64,000 bases of DNA from Saccharicrinis sp963677245 (GTDB taxonomy: Bacteria > Bacteroidota > Bacteroidia > Bacteroidales > Marinilabiliaceae): positions 3,410,001 through 3,474,000 of the forward strand of contig OY781921.1 in assembly GCA_963677245.1 (NCBI GenBank). Reading direction: 5' to 3'. The notes under the pieces are model-generated. The model was given only the letters and a program-made list of their open reading frames with translations, ran no database searches and had not been told where the DNA came from. Shown one piece after another: positions 25,380-33,674 of the stretch (the stretch's first letter is position 1; each line of letters begins with the position of its first letter). The translations under genes and the position numbers were made by a program.

Positions 25380-25774
25380 GCCTTTTTAAAAAGTAATATG
25401 TAATAAATAAACTTTTTATCTCTTAAATATAAGTAAAGAATACTTCCGGCTATAACGCCAATTGTATTAAAAATTGCATCGTAAATATTACCTGTTCTAT
25501 TCTGAGTAAAAATCATTTGAATAAATTCGAGTATAATACCTAATAAAATTGTGTCTATAATTATCCATCTTTTTCTTAGAGGTTTAATACTATTATAATT
25601 CTCAATAAAAAAGATAAAACTTAGGGTAAAATACATTATAAAATGAACAAACTTATCAAAGTGTTTATGGAAATGAATATTGTCAGGCATAACCTTGTTT
25701 ACATTCATTAAACTTAAAAATACAATTACTAAAAAAATAAAAATAGTTCTCCAATATAGTTTTAATGTATTCAT
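25367..25774 (-). CDS. VanZ-like membrane protein
   Basis: The 135-residue product has about four transmembrane helices. VanZ features are HKHFDKFVHFIMYFTLSFIFF near residue 35 (the conserved K..H...Y pattern) and LEFIQMIFTQNRTGNIYDAIFN near residue 80 (the E-x-x-Q ... D-x-x-x-N signature). The molecular role of short VanZ proteins is not established; some confer low-level glycopeptide tolerance. It is convergent with the Rrf2 gene, overlapping it by 13 bases. The region upstream holds a parS-like site. Confidence 0.85.
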   Translation of the reverse strand: MNTLKLYWRTIFIFLVIVFLSLMNVNKVMPDNIHFHKHFDKFVHFIMYFTLSFIFFIENYNSIKPLRKRWIIIDTILLGIILEFIQMIFTQNRTGNIYDAIFNTIGVIAGSILYLYLRDKKFIYYILLFKKAYNK

Positions 25775-25857
25775 AATGAATAGTTTGTGATTTTATATTT
25801 TTATTAACAATGAAAATTGAGTTATTAACAATTATACTACAATAATAATGAAAACAA

Positions 25858-25873
25858 TGTTTCACGTGAAACG
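25858..25873. other. parS-like site upstream of hemW
   Basis: TGTTTCACGTGAAACG matches parS (TGTTnCACGTGnAACA) at 15 of 16 positions, and the 14-base core GTTTCACGTGAAAC is a perfect palindrome. It is intergenic between the VanZ-like and hemW starts, on the other side of the candidate origin from the two sites at 11.2-11.4 kb. Confidence 0.85.
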
Positions 25874-25904
25874 TTTATTGTTAAGAGAAATTAAATAAAA
25901 AAAG

Positions 25905-27029
25905 ATGGCCGGAATATACATTCATATTCCCTTTTGTAAGATGAAATGCGGGTACTGTGATTTTTATAGTATTACTAATTTACGATATAAAGAAAATTTT
26001 ATAAAATCATTATTAAATGAAATAAGCCTTCGAAAAAATGAATTAAAAAATGTTCCTATTAAAACGCTTTATTTTGGTGGAGGAACACCAAGTTTATTAT
26101 CAATATCCGATTTTAAATTAATTTTCGAAGCGATACATTCAAATTATGATGCTGATAGTATAGAAGAAATTACAATAGAAACGAATCCGGATGATGTCAA
26201 TAAAGAATTCTTTATTGAACTAAATGCCATAGGATTTAATCGGGTTAGTATGGGAATTCAAAGTTTTAATAATAAAATTTTGGCTTTTATGAATCGAAGA
26301 CATAGTGCTCAGCAAGCTATAAGTGCCGTTGACACGATAAAGAATACAGGATTTACAAATATGAGTATCGATCTTATTTATGGAGTTCCTGATATGAGTA
26401 TGGAAGTATGGAATGATAGTATTCAAAAAGCTATCAATTTAGATGTTCAGCATATTTCTGCCTACCATTTAACTTTCGAACCAAATACAGAATTTTATAA
26501 AAAATTACAAAATAATGAATTAAATGAAATTGATGAAAATGATAGTTTGGAACAGCATAAAGTGTTAGTTAAGCAACTTAATAATGCTGGATTTGATGAC
26601 TATGAAATTTCAAATTTTTCAAAAACTTCATTTGAATCAAAGCATAATTCTAATTATTGGAGTGGACTACCCTATATTGGTTTTGGACCTTCTGCGCATA
26701 GTTTTATAAATAATAAGCGCCGATGGAATGACTCTAACTTACTTAAATATATAAATAATTTAGGTGTAAATAACACTTATTTTAATGAAGAAAATTTAAG
26801 TGAAGTTGATATATATAATGAAACGATTATGTTAGGTTTACGTACAAAAAAAGGAGTTCAGATATCTAAGTTGGATAATTTTGATACACATATACGAACA
26901 GCTTTTTTAAAGGGAAAATCGCCAATGTTAAAATCCGAATTATTATTTGAAGAAGACGGATATCTAAAAGTAAATAATAAACACAGATTTTTAACCGATA
27001 AATTAATTGCAGATTTATTTATTGTTTAA
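25905..27029 (+). CDS. hemW: Radical SAM protein HemW (heme chaperone-like)
   Basis: The 374-residue product has the radical SAM cluster CKMKCGYCDF (CxxxCxxC) at residues 11-20. It also has TLYFGGGTPSLL, ETNPDD, GVSMG-like RVSMGIQSFNNKILAFMNRRH and YGVPDM, all standard for the HemN/HemW family. It lacks the fourth cysteine of the HemN CxxxCxxCxC motif and is shorter than HemN, so HemW is preferred over coproporphyrinogen dehydrogenase. HemW binds heme and is proposed to hand it to membrane proteins. It starts 32 bases after the parS-like site. Confidence 0.92.
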   Translation: MAGIYIHIPFCKMKCGYCDFYSITNLRYKENFIKSLLNEISLRKNELKNVPIKTLYFGGGTPSLLSISDFKLIFEAIHSNYDADSIEEITIETNPDDVNKEFFIELNAIGFNRVSMGIQSFNNKILAFMNRRHSAQQAISAVDTIKNTGFTNMSIDLIYGVPDMSMEVWNDSIQKAINLDVQHISAYHLTFEPNTEFYKKLQNNELNEIDENDSLEQHKVLVKQLNNAGFDDYEISNFSKTSFESKHNSNYWSGLPYIGFGPSAHSFINNKRRWNDSNLLKYINNLGVNNTYFNEENLSEVDIYNETIMLGLRTKKGVQISKLDNFDTHIRTAFLKGKSPMLKSELLFEEDGYLKVNNKHRFLTDKLIADLFIV

Positions 27030-27087
27030 TTTTTCATAAATAAGCAATATCTATAAACTTTTAATAATTCTTCAAATACATCTCTTT

Positions 27088-27504
27088 ATGAGTATATTCT
27101 GCAAACAAATTAAACCAATCTTTCTTGGATTTATATTTTTATTTCTATTAGTCAATATTACTAATGGTCAGGAAAATATTCATATTTTAAAGCCTGATCA
27201 ATTGTATTTAATGATTCAAAAAAATCAAAACTTACATCTATTCGATATAAGAACTAAAGAATTATATTCTAAAGAAAGAATTCAAAATGCTATTTGTGTT
27301 GATAATAAAAACAGATTTAAGATATACTTAAAAGAATTAGATATTAATGATTCTATTTTTATTTATTGTGAAATGGGTAAAAGAACCAAAGAATGTTCTA
27401 ATTGGTTAAAATCAATAGGTTTTAAAAAAGTGTTTGAATTAGAAGGTGGATTTAAAGAATGGAAAAAGTGTGGTTTACCATCCGATTCATCTAAATTAAA
27501 GTAA
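27088..27504 (+). CDS. Exported rhodanese-like protein
   Basis: The 138-residue product has an N-terminal hydrophobic signal or anchor (residues ~12-28), ending near NGQEN. A single rhodanese domain follows: LHLFDIRTKELYSKERIQNA, then the active-site loop IYCEMGKRTKECSNWL with the catalytic Cys, and the closing ELEGGFKEWKKCGLP. Rhodanese domains transfer or carry sulfane sulfur; the periplasmic substrate is unknown. The CDF transporter begins 4 bases after its stop, so the pair is probably an operon. Confidence 0.88.
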   Translation: MSIFCKQIKPIFLGFIFLFLLVNITNGQENIHILKPDQLYLMIQKNQNLHLFDIRTKELYSKERIQNAICVDNKNRFKIYLKELDINDSIFIYCEMGKRTKECSNWLKSIGFKKVFELEGGFKEWKKCGLPSDSSKLK

Positions 27505-27508
27505 AAAA

Positions 27509-28372
27509 ATGAACAAAACTCCTTATAAACTTGGCCTAATTGCATCCTGGTCATCTATATTTTTAAATATAGCTTTGTTTGTTATCAAGTTATGGGTAGG
27601 AATATTATTTAATTCGGTAGCCTTAGTTGCTGATGCCTGGCATACATTAACCGATTCTATATCATCTTTTGCTGTTTTAATTGGGATTAAAGTGGCATCA
27701 AAACCAGCTGATGATGAACATCCATTTGGTCATGGACGTGCTGAATTAATTGCTACTATTTTTGTTGGTATTCTTTTGGCTTTAGTAGGAACTAATTTCA
27801 CCTATGAATCTATAATAAAGCTTCGTTCTCACGAAGTGGTTAGCTATGGAAATCTGGCTATTATTGTTACTGTGATTTCTATTGTAGTTAAAGAAATAAT
27901 GGCGCAGTATTCTATTAGAATAGGTAAAAAGTCAAAATCCAATTCTCTTGTAGCTGATGGTTGGCATCATAGAAGCGATGCGATTTCGAGTGTGGTTATT
28001 TTAATCGGTATTTTTGCAGGTAAATATTATTGGTGGGTAGATGGTGTTCTGGGATTAATAGTTTCGTTGCTTATTTTCTATACCACATTTATAATTTTAA
28101 AAGAAGCTTTATCTGTTTTTTTAGGTGAAAAAATAGATGAAGATTTAAAAGATAGTATTTTAGAAATTGGTCAGGAACTTTTCAATAGAGAACTCGATCC
28201 TCATTTTTTTTTAATTCATAGATATGGGCACCATTCAGAATTAACCTTTCATATTACTCTTCCAGGTAAAATGAGCTTAACGGATGCGCATAAAATTGCT
28301 ACTGAATACGAAAAAGAGATAGAAAATAGGTTTCAAATTGGTGTTAATATCCATATTGATTCACTCGATTAA
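27509..28372 (+). CDS. Cation diffusion facilitator (divalent metal exporter)
   Basis: The 287-residue product has six transmembrane helices and a C-terminal cytoplasmic domain (from about residue 205). The metal site is visible as paired motifs: VADAWHTLTDS in helix 2 and VADGWHHRSDAISS in helix 5, each an HxxxD with a preceding Asp, plus DDEHPFGHGRAE in the loop after helix 2. CDF proteins exchange Zn, Fe, Co, Cd or Mn for protons. The D/HD site style would allow zinc or iron; I cannot choose. The gene is coupled to the exported rhodanese gene just upstream. Confidence 0.92.
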   Translation: MNKTPYKLGLIASWSSIFLNIALFVIKLWVGILFNSVALVADAWHTLTDSISSFAVLIGIKVASKPADDEHPFGHGRAELIATIFVGILLALVGTNFTYESIIKLRSHEVVSYGNLAIIVTVISIVVKEIMAQYSIRIGKKSKSNSLVADGWHHRSDAISSVVILIGIFAGKYYWWVDGVLGLIVSLLIFYTTFIILKEALSVFLGEKIDEDLKDSILEIGQELFNRELDPHFFLIHRYGHHSELTFHITLPGKMSLTDAHKIATEYEKEIENRFQIGVNIHIDSLD

Positions 28373-28473
28373 TATTATTTATTTAATCAGTTATCAACTA
28401 TTTTATACTTCATATGTAAAAAACGCTTATATCTCTTCATTTCAGCTTTATATTGGATGTTTAGCACATTGGA

Positions 28474-29277
28474 ATGAAGTATTATCTGCTCAGTATATTT
28501 ATAGTCGTAATTAATTCATGTACATTAAAAAATGACAACAGAATTTCTGTGTCAACTTTTAATTTTGGATGCACAGAACTGGATTCTATATCTGAAATTA
28601 ATATTGATAGTGAAAAGTTTGATAGCTTAAGCCTATTTATCTCCAGAAAAAAGCCAGATTTAATAAGATTTAAAAGTGCATTTTTATCATCTGATTGTAT
28701 TTCAAAAATAGAACAGAAAGGATATGAATTTTTACCTTTATTTATCTCAGGAAATAAAGATACAACTAGTGCATCTTCGGTTATTATTAAAAAAAACTCG
28801 TTTGAATTATTAACTTCCTCTGTGATTACTTATGAACCATCGTTTAAAGATACTAATCAAATTGTGGTTTCCTGGTTTAAATTAAAAAGTAAAGAAAGTG
28901 GGTACATTTTTTACTTATTCAATGTGATAATTCATTCAAAGTTAGAAGAAGATAAGGCTGAATTAATTGGTGAAAATATTCTTCAAAGAATGGATGAAAT
29001 AAGCTCAGGTCTACCTGTTATTGTAGTAGGGAATTTTAATGATCATAACGATTTACTCAAAGAAATAATTATTTCAAAATCGGAGGAAATTTATCCGTTG
29101 TATTCAATAAAAATGGATAATGGACGTAATTCTAACTTTATTATAAATGATTACTTAAAAATTACGAATACTTATATATCCGATCATTTTAGTTCTGATA
29201 GTGTTGTTAATAACGAAGTTTTAAGATTTAGTATTCAAACCAAAAAAGTAACGGGAAATAAAAACGTAATACAATAA
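28474..29277 (+). CDS. Lipoprotein with degenerate endonuclease/exonuclease/phosphatase-like fold
   Basis: The 267-residue product has a lipoprotein signal with the lipobox SC at residues ~15-16 (VVINSCTLKND). The body resembles the EEP superfamily: ISVSTFNFG at the start, KKPDLIRF where active members have PDxxxxQE, LPVIVVGNFNDH where they have a GDFN, and YISDHFSS near the end like SDH. The catalytic Glu is absent and the GDFN Asp is Asn, so it is probably not an active nuclease or phosphatase. Its role is unknown. It is convergent with DUF2797. Confidence 0.65.
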   Translation: MKYYLLSIFIVVINSCTLKNDNRISVSTFNFGCTELDSISEINIDSEKFDSLSLFISRKKPDLIRFKSAFLSSDCISKIEQKGYEFLPLFISGNKDTTSASSVIIKKNSFELLTSSVITYEPSFKDTNQIVVSWFKLKSKESGYIFYLFNVIIHSKLEEDKAELIGENILQRMDEISSGLPVIVVGNFNDHNDLLKEIIISKSEEIYPLYSIKMDNGRNSNFIINDYLKITNTYISDHFSSDSVVNNEVLRFSIQTKKVTGNKNVIQ

Positions 29278-29287
29278 AAAAATGAGC

Positions 29288-30085
29288 TTATTCATACTGC
29301 AATTCCACAAGGTATCCGGAATGTTTTCTAATGTTTATCACATTCATATTATCCAAAATTAAATACTGACCTTTTATGGCTGTTAAAGTACCCTCTACCC
29401 TATCTGTTTTATCAAAGCTTAAACTTTTTATTTTATCAGGGTTGCTATTGACGGGGAAATTAATTTGAGTTACATCATTATTTTCCAAAATATATTGTTG
29501 AAGTTCTTGTGGCAGATATTCTTTTGCCTGTTTTTTCTCTTTTACCAAATCAATTTCATGCTGCGTACCTTTTAACATGGCTTGCCAGCTTGTTTTATCT
29601 GAATAATATTGCATCAAATATTTTTCGATTATTCCTGCAATATGTCGGTTTGGTGTTTTAGCTAAAATTATAGCTGATGTTGCGCCTTGATCAATCCATC
29701 TCGTTGGAATTTGCGTTTCTCTTGTTATACCGACTTTTAAATTGGAAGAAACGGCCAGATATACGATATGTGTGGTTAAACAATGATTATCAGACCATTT
29801 TTGATCTCTTGTTATTCCTAAATGAGCCTGGCATTTATCAGGATGTAATACGCATTCGCTGGCCTCTGGAGCACTCACAAAACAATTATAGCAGAAACCC
29901 TGACCAAAGGATTTATTCGTTTTTTTACCACATGAAATACAGTTGATCTGATTTAAGTAATTCAGAACTATTTTTTTACCTATTAAATTATTTAGTGATA
30001 CTAAGTCGTTTCCTATAGGTAAAGCATATGCCACCACTTCTGATAGCTCGCTTTTCAATTTAACAATATTACCTTTGTATTTCAT
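29288..30085 (-). CDS. DUF2797 protein
   Basis: The 265-residue product has a zinc-finger-like cluster (CISCGKKTNKSFGQGFCYNC near residue 50, and CVLHPDKCQAH near 80). A GIY-YIG-like segment follows: HIVYLAVSSNLKVGITRETQ, RWIDQGATSAIIL and IEKYLMQYYSDKTSWQAML. This is the DUF2797 family, widespread in Bacteroidota and of unknown function; a nucleic acid role is suggested by the fold. It lies 6 bases after the U32 protein stop (or overlaps its transcript), so the two are co-transcribed. Confidence 0.85.
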   Translation of the reverse strand: MKYKGNIVKLKSELSEVVAYALPIGNDLVSLNNLIGKKIVLNYLNQINCISCGKKTNKSFGQGFCYNCFVSAPEASECVLHPDKCQAHLGITRDQKWSDNHCLTTHIVYLAVSSNLKVGITRETQIPTRWIDQGATSAIILAKTPNRHIAGIIEKYLMQYYSDKTSWQAMLKGTQHEIDLVKEKKQAKEYLPQELQQYILENNDVTQINFPVNSNPDKIKSLSFDKTDRVEGTLTAIKGQYLILDNMNVINIRKHSGYLVELQYE

Positions 30086-30091
30086 TTGATT

Positions 30092-31348
30092 TTACTGATT
30101 TAAGGATGAATGCGCATCAACGAGTTTATATAATTTATCCGACCGACGAATTTTTTCCGCAACAGGCATTGAAAATTTATCCCCTTTTACCGTTTCATCA
30201 ACAGGATTTAGATCCACTCTAATTTCAGGAACTTTCATTTTTACAACACCGGTTGTTGGACCGGTTATCAATATTTCATCTCCTACCTTTAGGTTTTGCG
30301 TTTCCATTACAAATTCTGCAACACCAATTTTTGGAAAATAATTGGTTCCTTTTCCTATATAAATTTTGCGTTTAGTAGCTCTATTACCATAGTTATGACT
30401 CCATTCTCCAAGTTTTTGACCTAGATAATAACCGTCCCAAAATCCGCGATTAAATACAGTTGATAATTCTGTATTCCATTGGTTTATTTTATCTTCATTA
30501 AAACTTCCATCCAAAATAGCATTTAATGCTTTACTATACGTTTGAACTACGGTATGGACATATTCCGGACCTCTTGCTCTTCCTTCAATTTTAAAAACAC
30601 GCACACCTGCATCAACCATTTTATTTAAAAAATGAATGGTTTTTAAATCTTTTGGTGACATGATATATTCGTTATCTACTTCTAACTCCTGCCCAGTTTC
30701 TTTATCCTGTACAATATAACTTCTCCTGCAGGTTTGAAGGCATGATCCTCTGTTGGCAGAAGCTGTTGTATTATGAAGACTTAAGTAACATTTTCCAGAA
30801 ACAGCCATACAAAGTGCACCATGGCTAAACATTTCTATTTGTACCAATTTACCATTAGGACCTTTAATTTGTTGTAATTCAATCTGACGATATATTTGTG
30901 CTACCTGATCTAAATCTAACTCTCGTGCCAGAACTACAACATCCGCAAATTGAGCATAGAATTTTAATGCTTCAATATTTGAAATATTTAATTGAGTGCT
31001 TAAATGAACCTCAATGTCAATTTCTCTGGCATAAGCTATTGCAGCCATATCTGATGCTATTACAGCAGAAAGGTTAGCTTCTTTAGCAGCACTAATTACT
31101 TTTCGCATCAAATTTAAATCCTGATCGTAAAGAACTGTATTAACAGTTAAATAGGTTTTTACGTTATTTTCTTTTGCAATACGAACTATTTCATGTAAGT
31201 CGTCTACCGTAAAATTATTTGAAGATCTGGAACGCATGTTTAGCCCCTCAATTCCAAAATATACCGAATTAGCTCCTGCTTGTATTGCTGCTCTTAATGA
31301 TTCATATGAACCAACAGGTGCCATAATTTCAAACTGCTCTCTCTTCAT
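30092..31348 (-). CDS. U32 family peptidase-like protein (TrhP/RlhA-type RNA hydroxylation)
   Basis: I place the start at ATG 31348. The longer frame begins with TTG at 31381, inside a candidate promoter, and adds a basic tail not expected in the family. The product (about 418 residues) begins MKREQFEIMAPVGSYESL and contains AGANSVYFGIEGLNMR. It also has the U32 signature region EMFSHGALCMAVSGKCYLS and a cysteine set GSCLQTCRR. Families of this type (TrhP, RlhA) are needed for prephenate-dependent tRNA or rRNA hydroxylation rather than proteolysis. The DUF2797 gene follows immediately. Confidence 0.88.
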   Translation of the reverse strand: MKREQFEIMAPVGSYESLRAAIQAGANSVYFGIEGLNMRSRSSNNFTVDDLHEIVRIAKENNVKTYLTVNTVLYDQDLNLMRKVISAAKEANLSAVIASDMAAIAYAREIDIEVHLSTQLNISNIEALKFYAQFADVVVLARELDLDQVAQIYRQIELQQIKGPNGKLVQIEMFSHGALCMAVSGKCYLSLHNTTASANRGSCLQTCRRSYIVQDKETGQELEVDNEYIMSPKDLKTIHFLNKMVDAGVRVFKIEGRARGPEYVHTVVQTYSKALNAILDGSFNEDKINQWNTELSTVFNRGFWDGYYLGQKLGEWSHNYGNRATKRKIYIGKGTNYFPKIGVAEFVMETQNLKVGDEILITGPTTGVVKMKVPEIRVDLNPVDETVKGDKFSMPVAEKIRRSDKLYKLVDAHSSLNQ

Positions 31349-31378
31349 TAATTTTTTTTGATGTTGTTTATTTCGGTG

Positions 31379-31386
31379 CAAAGTTA
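31379..31386 (-). promoter_or_regulatory. Candidate -7 box for the U32-DUF2797 operon
   Basis: The minus strand reads TAACTTTG, a full TAnnTTTG match. It overlaps the TTG that would start the longer U32 frame, which supports the ATG at 31348 as the true start, about 30 bases downstream. Confidence 0.5.
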
Positions 31387-31584
31387 CTTAAATTATGATA
31401 GAGCAAAAACCTATTCTTTATTAGAAGAGAATGATAATATGGATTACTAATATATTTATGTAAATAGCATTAAATCAATTGAATATTGATTGTTTTAATA
31501 AGAAAATATATACTTTTATTATTCAATCATTTTGTATTTCTTTGCGAGATAGAGAAAATTTAAGTAAAATTTATAATTATCTAA

Positions 31585-32547
31585 GTGAAAGATAGAGTAA
31601 GAAAATTAAAATCATTTCGCCATAAGAAAATTAAGATATTCTACTATTTATCAAATGGCTTAAGATATATAGTTCCAAGAGGATTCTTTAGATTATTAAG
31701 TAAATTCTTTTTGAATAAACGAGTTAGAAATAATGCATACATTAACGAAAGAGTTAGCTATTATAATAAATTAGGAAATAGTTATACGCTTTTAAATGGT
31801 GTGGTTTTAAAGGATTTTAAGTTAGGAGAAAAAGATTCAACTTACTTTTTTGATTTATATCAAGATATCAAATATTTTCCTGTTTCTAACAAGATTTCGT
31901 ATCAATTCGGTGATGTAACAACTATTCCTGATCAACCTAAAGTTGTAAAAAGTAGACCTATTAAAGGATCAAATAAAAATTCCGTGTTACTAAAATTAAA
32001 TAAAGTTAGACATTTCAATTTTTTGAACGATTTTAATAGTTATAAAAAAAAGAAAGATCAATTAGTCTGGCGTGGGCATATCGATGAAAGAACTCCTAAA
32101 CGTATTGATTTTTTTAATGCGCATTTAGATTCTCCTTTTTGCGATATAGCTGCAACTCTACACTCAAGATGTAATACGAATTGGAAAAAGCCTAAACTTA
32201 CAATTGAGGAGCAATTAAAATATAAGTTTATTTTATCTATTGAAGGAATTGATGTAGCAACAAATTTAAAATGGGTGATGTCCTCAAATTCTATTGCAGT
32301 AATGCCAGAACCTGAATTTGAAACCTGGTTTATGGAAGGGAAATTAATTCCTGATTATCATTATATCTGCATAAAAAAGGATTTTACTGATTTAGAGGAG
32401 AAATTAAATTATTTTATTACTAATCCTGATAAAGCACAAGCCATTATAAAACATGCTCATGATTATATCAGGCAGTTTAAAAACAAGAAAAGAGAAAGAG
32501 CTATATCCTTACTTGTTTTGGAGAAATATTTTGAGTTACAGCAATAA
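31585..32547 (+). CDS. GT90-like (CAP10-type) glycosyltransferase, copy 1
   Basis: The 320-residue product starts at GTG. It has an N-terminal helical region with RVSYYNKL near residue 55 and a Tyr-Phe segment STYFFDLY. The catalytic-type module of the CAP10/GT90 family follows: VKSRPIKGSNKNSVLLKLNK, VWRGHIDERTPKRI, KYKFILSIEG, then TNLKWVMSSNSIAVMPEPEF. GT90 enzymes add xylose, glucose or other sugars to polysaccharide or LPS; the acceptor here is unknown. The 89 bases at 32251-32339 are about 91% identical to copy 2 (33255-33343). It heads the glycan island. Confidence 0.82.
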   Translation: MKDRVRKLKSFRHKKIKIFYYLSNGLRYIVPRGFFRLLSKFFLNKRVRNNAYINERVSYYNKLGNSYTLLNGVVLKDFKLGEKDSTYFFDLYQDIKYFPVSNKISYQFGDVTTIPDQPKVVKSRPIKGSNKNSVLLKLNKVRHFNFLNDFNSYKKKKDQLVWRGHIDERTPKRIDFFNAHLDSPFCDIAATLHSRCNTNWKKPKLTIEEQLKYKFILSIEGIDVATNLKWVMSSNSIAVMPEPEFETWFMEGKLIPDYHYICIKKDFTDLEEKLNYFITNPDKAQAIIKHAHDYIRQFKNKKRERAISLLVLEKYFELQQ

Positions 32548-32567
32548 TAGATTATAATAAAAAACGC

Positions 32568-33551
32568 ATGATTACTAAAGATAAGATAAAGGATACTTTT
32601 AAAAATATATTATCAGTACAAACCAGTACTTCAAAAGAATTGTTTTATCTATTTAATTTTCTTCGTTACACCATTCCTCAAGGTTTATATAAAAAAAGAC
32701 TTAATAAATTACTAAATGTTAGTAATACTGAAGAACGAAACTATTTAATTGATAGGGTTAATTACTACAATAAGCTTCAGGAAAAAGTTGCATTAAGGAA
32801 TGCAACAGCGATTAAAGATTTTAAATTCAGACATGAATTTTCAACTTATTATTTTGATACGTATGAGTTGACAAGATATTTTCCATTAGATCTAAAATTT
32901 CGATATGAATTTGGTGATATTGTTGATATTCCTGAACAACCTGCATTTTTAAAAAGTAGACCGATACATGGTAATAATGAAAATTCTGTACTTCTTAAAT
33001 TAAATAAAGTACGCCATTATGGGTATGTAAACGATGGGTTAAAATATGAGGATAAAAAAGACTTGTTGGTTTGGAGAGGGAATGTTACAGATAATAAAAC
33101 AAAAAGAGTTAGGTTTTTTGAAGCTCATTTCAATAACCCTTTGTGCGATATTGGTGTTACCTGGCGAAAGTACCGAATAAAAGTATGGCTAAAAGAAAAA
33201 ATGACCTTGAGACAGCAATTGGAGTATAAGTTTATTTTAAGTTTGGAAGGACATGATGTGGCTACAAATTTAAAATGGGTCATGTCTTCCAATTCTGTGG
33301 CAGTAATGCCAGAACCTGAATTTGAAACATGGTTTATGGAAGGTCGTTTAATCCCTAATTATCACTATATCTGTATAAAAAAGGATTACTCCGATTTAAA
33401 TGAAAAGATAAATTATTACTTAAATAATAAAGAAGAAGCATTGAAGATTATAAAAAATGCTAATGAATATGTTAATCAATTTAAGAATAAAAAAAGGGAG
33501 AAAATAATCTCCCTAATGGTATTAAAAAAGTATTTTGATTTTACTATTTAG
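32568..33551 (+). CDS. GT90-like (CAP10-type) glycosyltransferase, copy 2
   Basis: The 327-residue product is a tandem paralogue of the preceding gene, separated by 20 bases. It shares RVNYYNKL, STYYFDTYELTRYFP, the LKSRPIHGNNENSVLLKLNK region, VWRGN, KYKFILSLEG and TNLKWVMSSNSVAVMPEPEF, with a C-terminal QFKNKKREK tail. The two differ more at the N-terminus, consistent with divergence in acceptor recognition. A third homologue forms the C-terminal half of the fusion at 37263-39365. The insertion sequence lies directly downstream. Confidence 0.82.
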   Translation: MITKDKIKDTFKNILSVQTSTSKELFYLFNFLRYTIPQGLYKKRLNKLLNVSNTEERNYLIDRVNYYNKLQEKVALRNATAIKDFKFRHEFSTYYFDTYELTRYFPLDLKFRYEFGDIVDIPEQPAFLKSRPIHGNNENSVLLKLNKVRHYGYVNDGLKYEDKKDLLVWRGNVTDNKTKRVRFFEAHFNNPLCDIGVTWRKYRIKVWLKEKMTLRQQLEYKFILSLEGHDVATNLKWVMSSNSVAVMPEPEFETWFMEGRLIPNYHYICIKKDYSDLNEKINYYLNNKEEALKIIKNANEYVNQFKNKKREKIISLMVLKKYFDFTI

Positions 33552-33619
33552 TAAGGCATAGTCGTAAGAAGCATATCGCTTTGATATAAAATACATTGTG
33601 TCTATATTTAGGAAACAAC

Positions 33620-33661
33620 AAACCCCGAAACTGGGCACTTTTGCCCAAAAACGGGGTTTTT
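33620..33661 (+). terminator. Nested hairpin at the left end of the insertion sequence
   Basis: AACCCCG (33621-33627) pairs with CGGGGTT (33652-33658) and encloses TGGGCA-CTTT-TGCCCA (33632-33647). A T run follows. It can terminate the upstream GT90 transcript and shield the transposase gene from read-through. Confidence 0.7.
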
Positions 33662-33674
33662 CATTTTTCTAATA

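Noticed and set aside
25683..25865. 60-codon minus-strand ORF upstream of the VanZ-like gene
   Set aside because: It overlaps the VanZ start in another frame, runs through the parS-like region and has no recognisable features.
31349..31381. Longer N-terminus of the U32 protein starting at TTG
   Set aside because: It overlaps a consensus -7 promoter motif and adds a basic tail absent from the expected family start.
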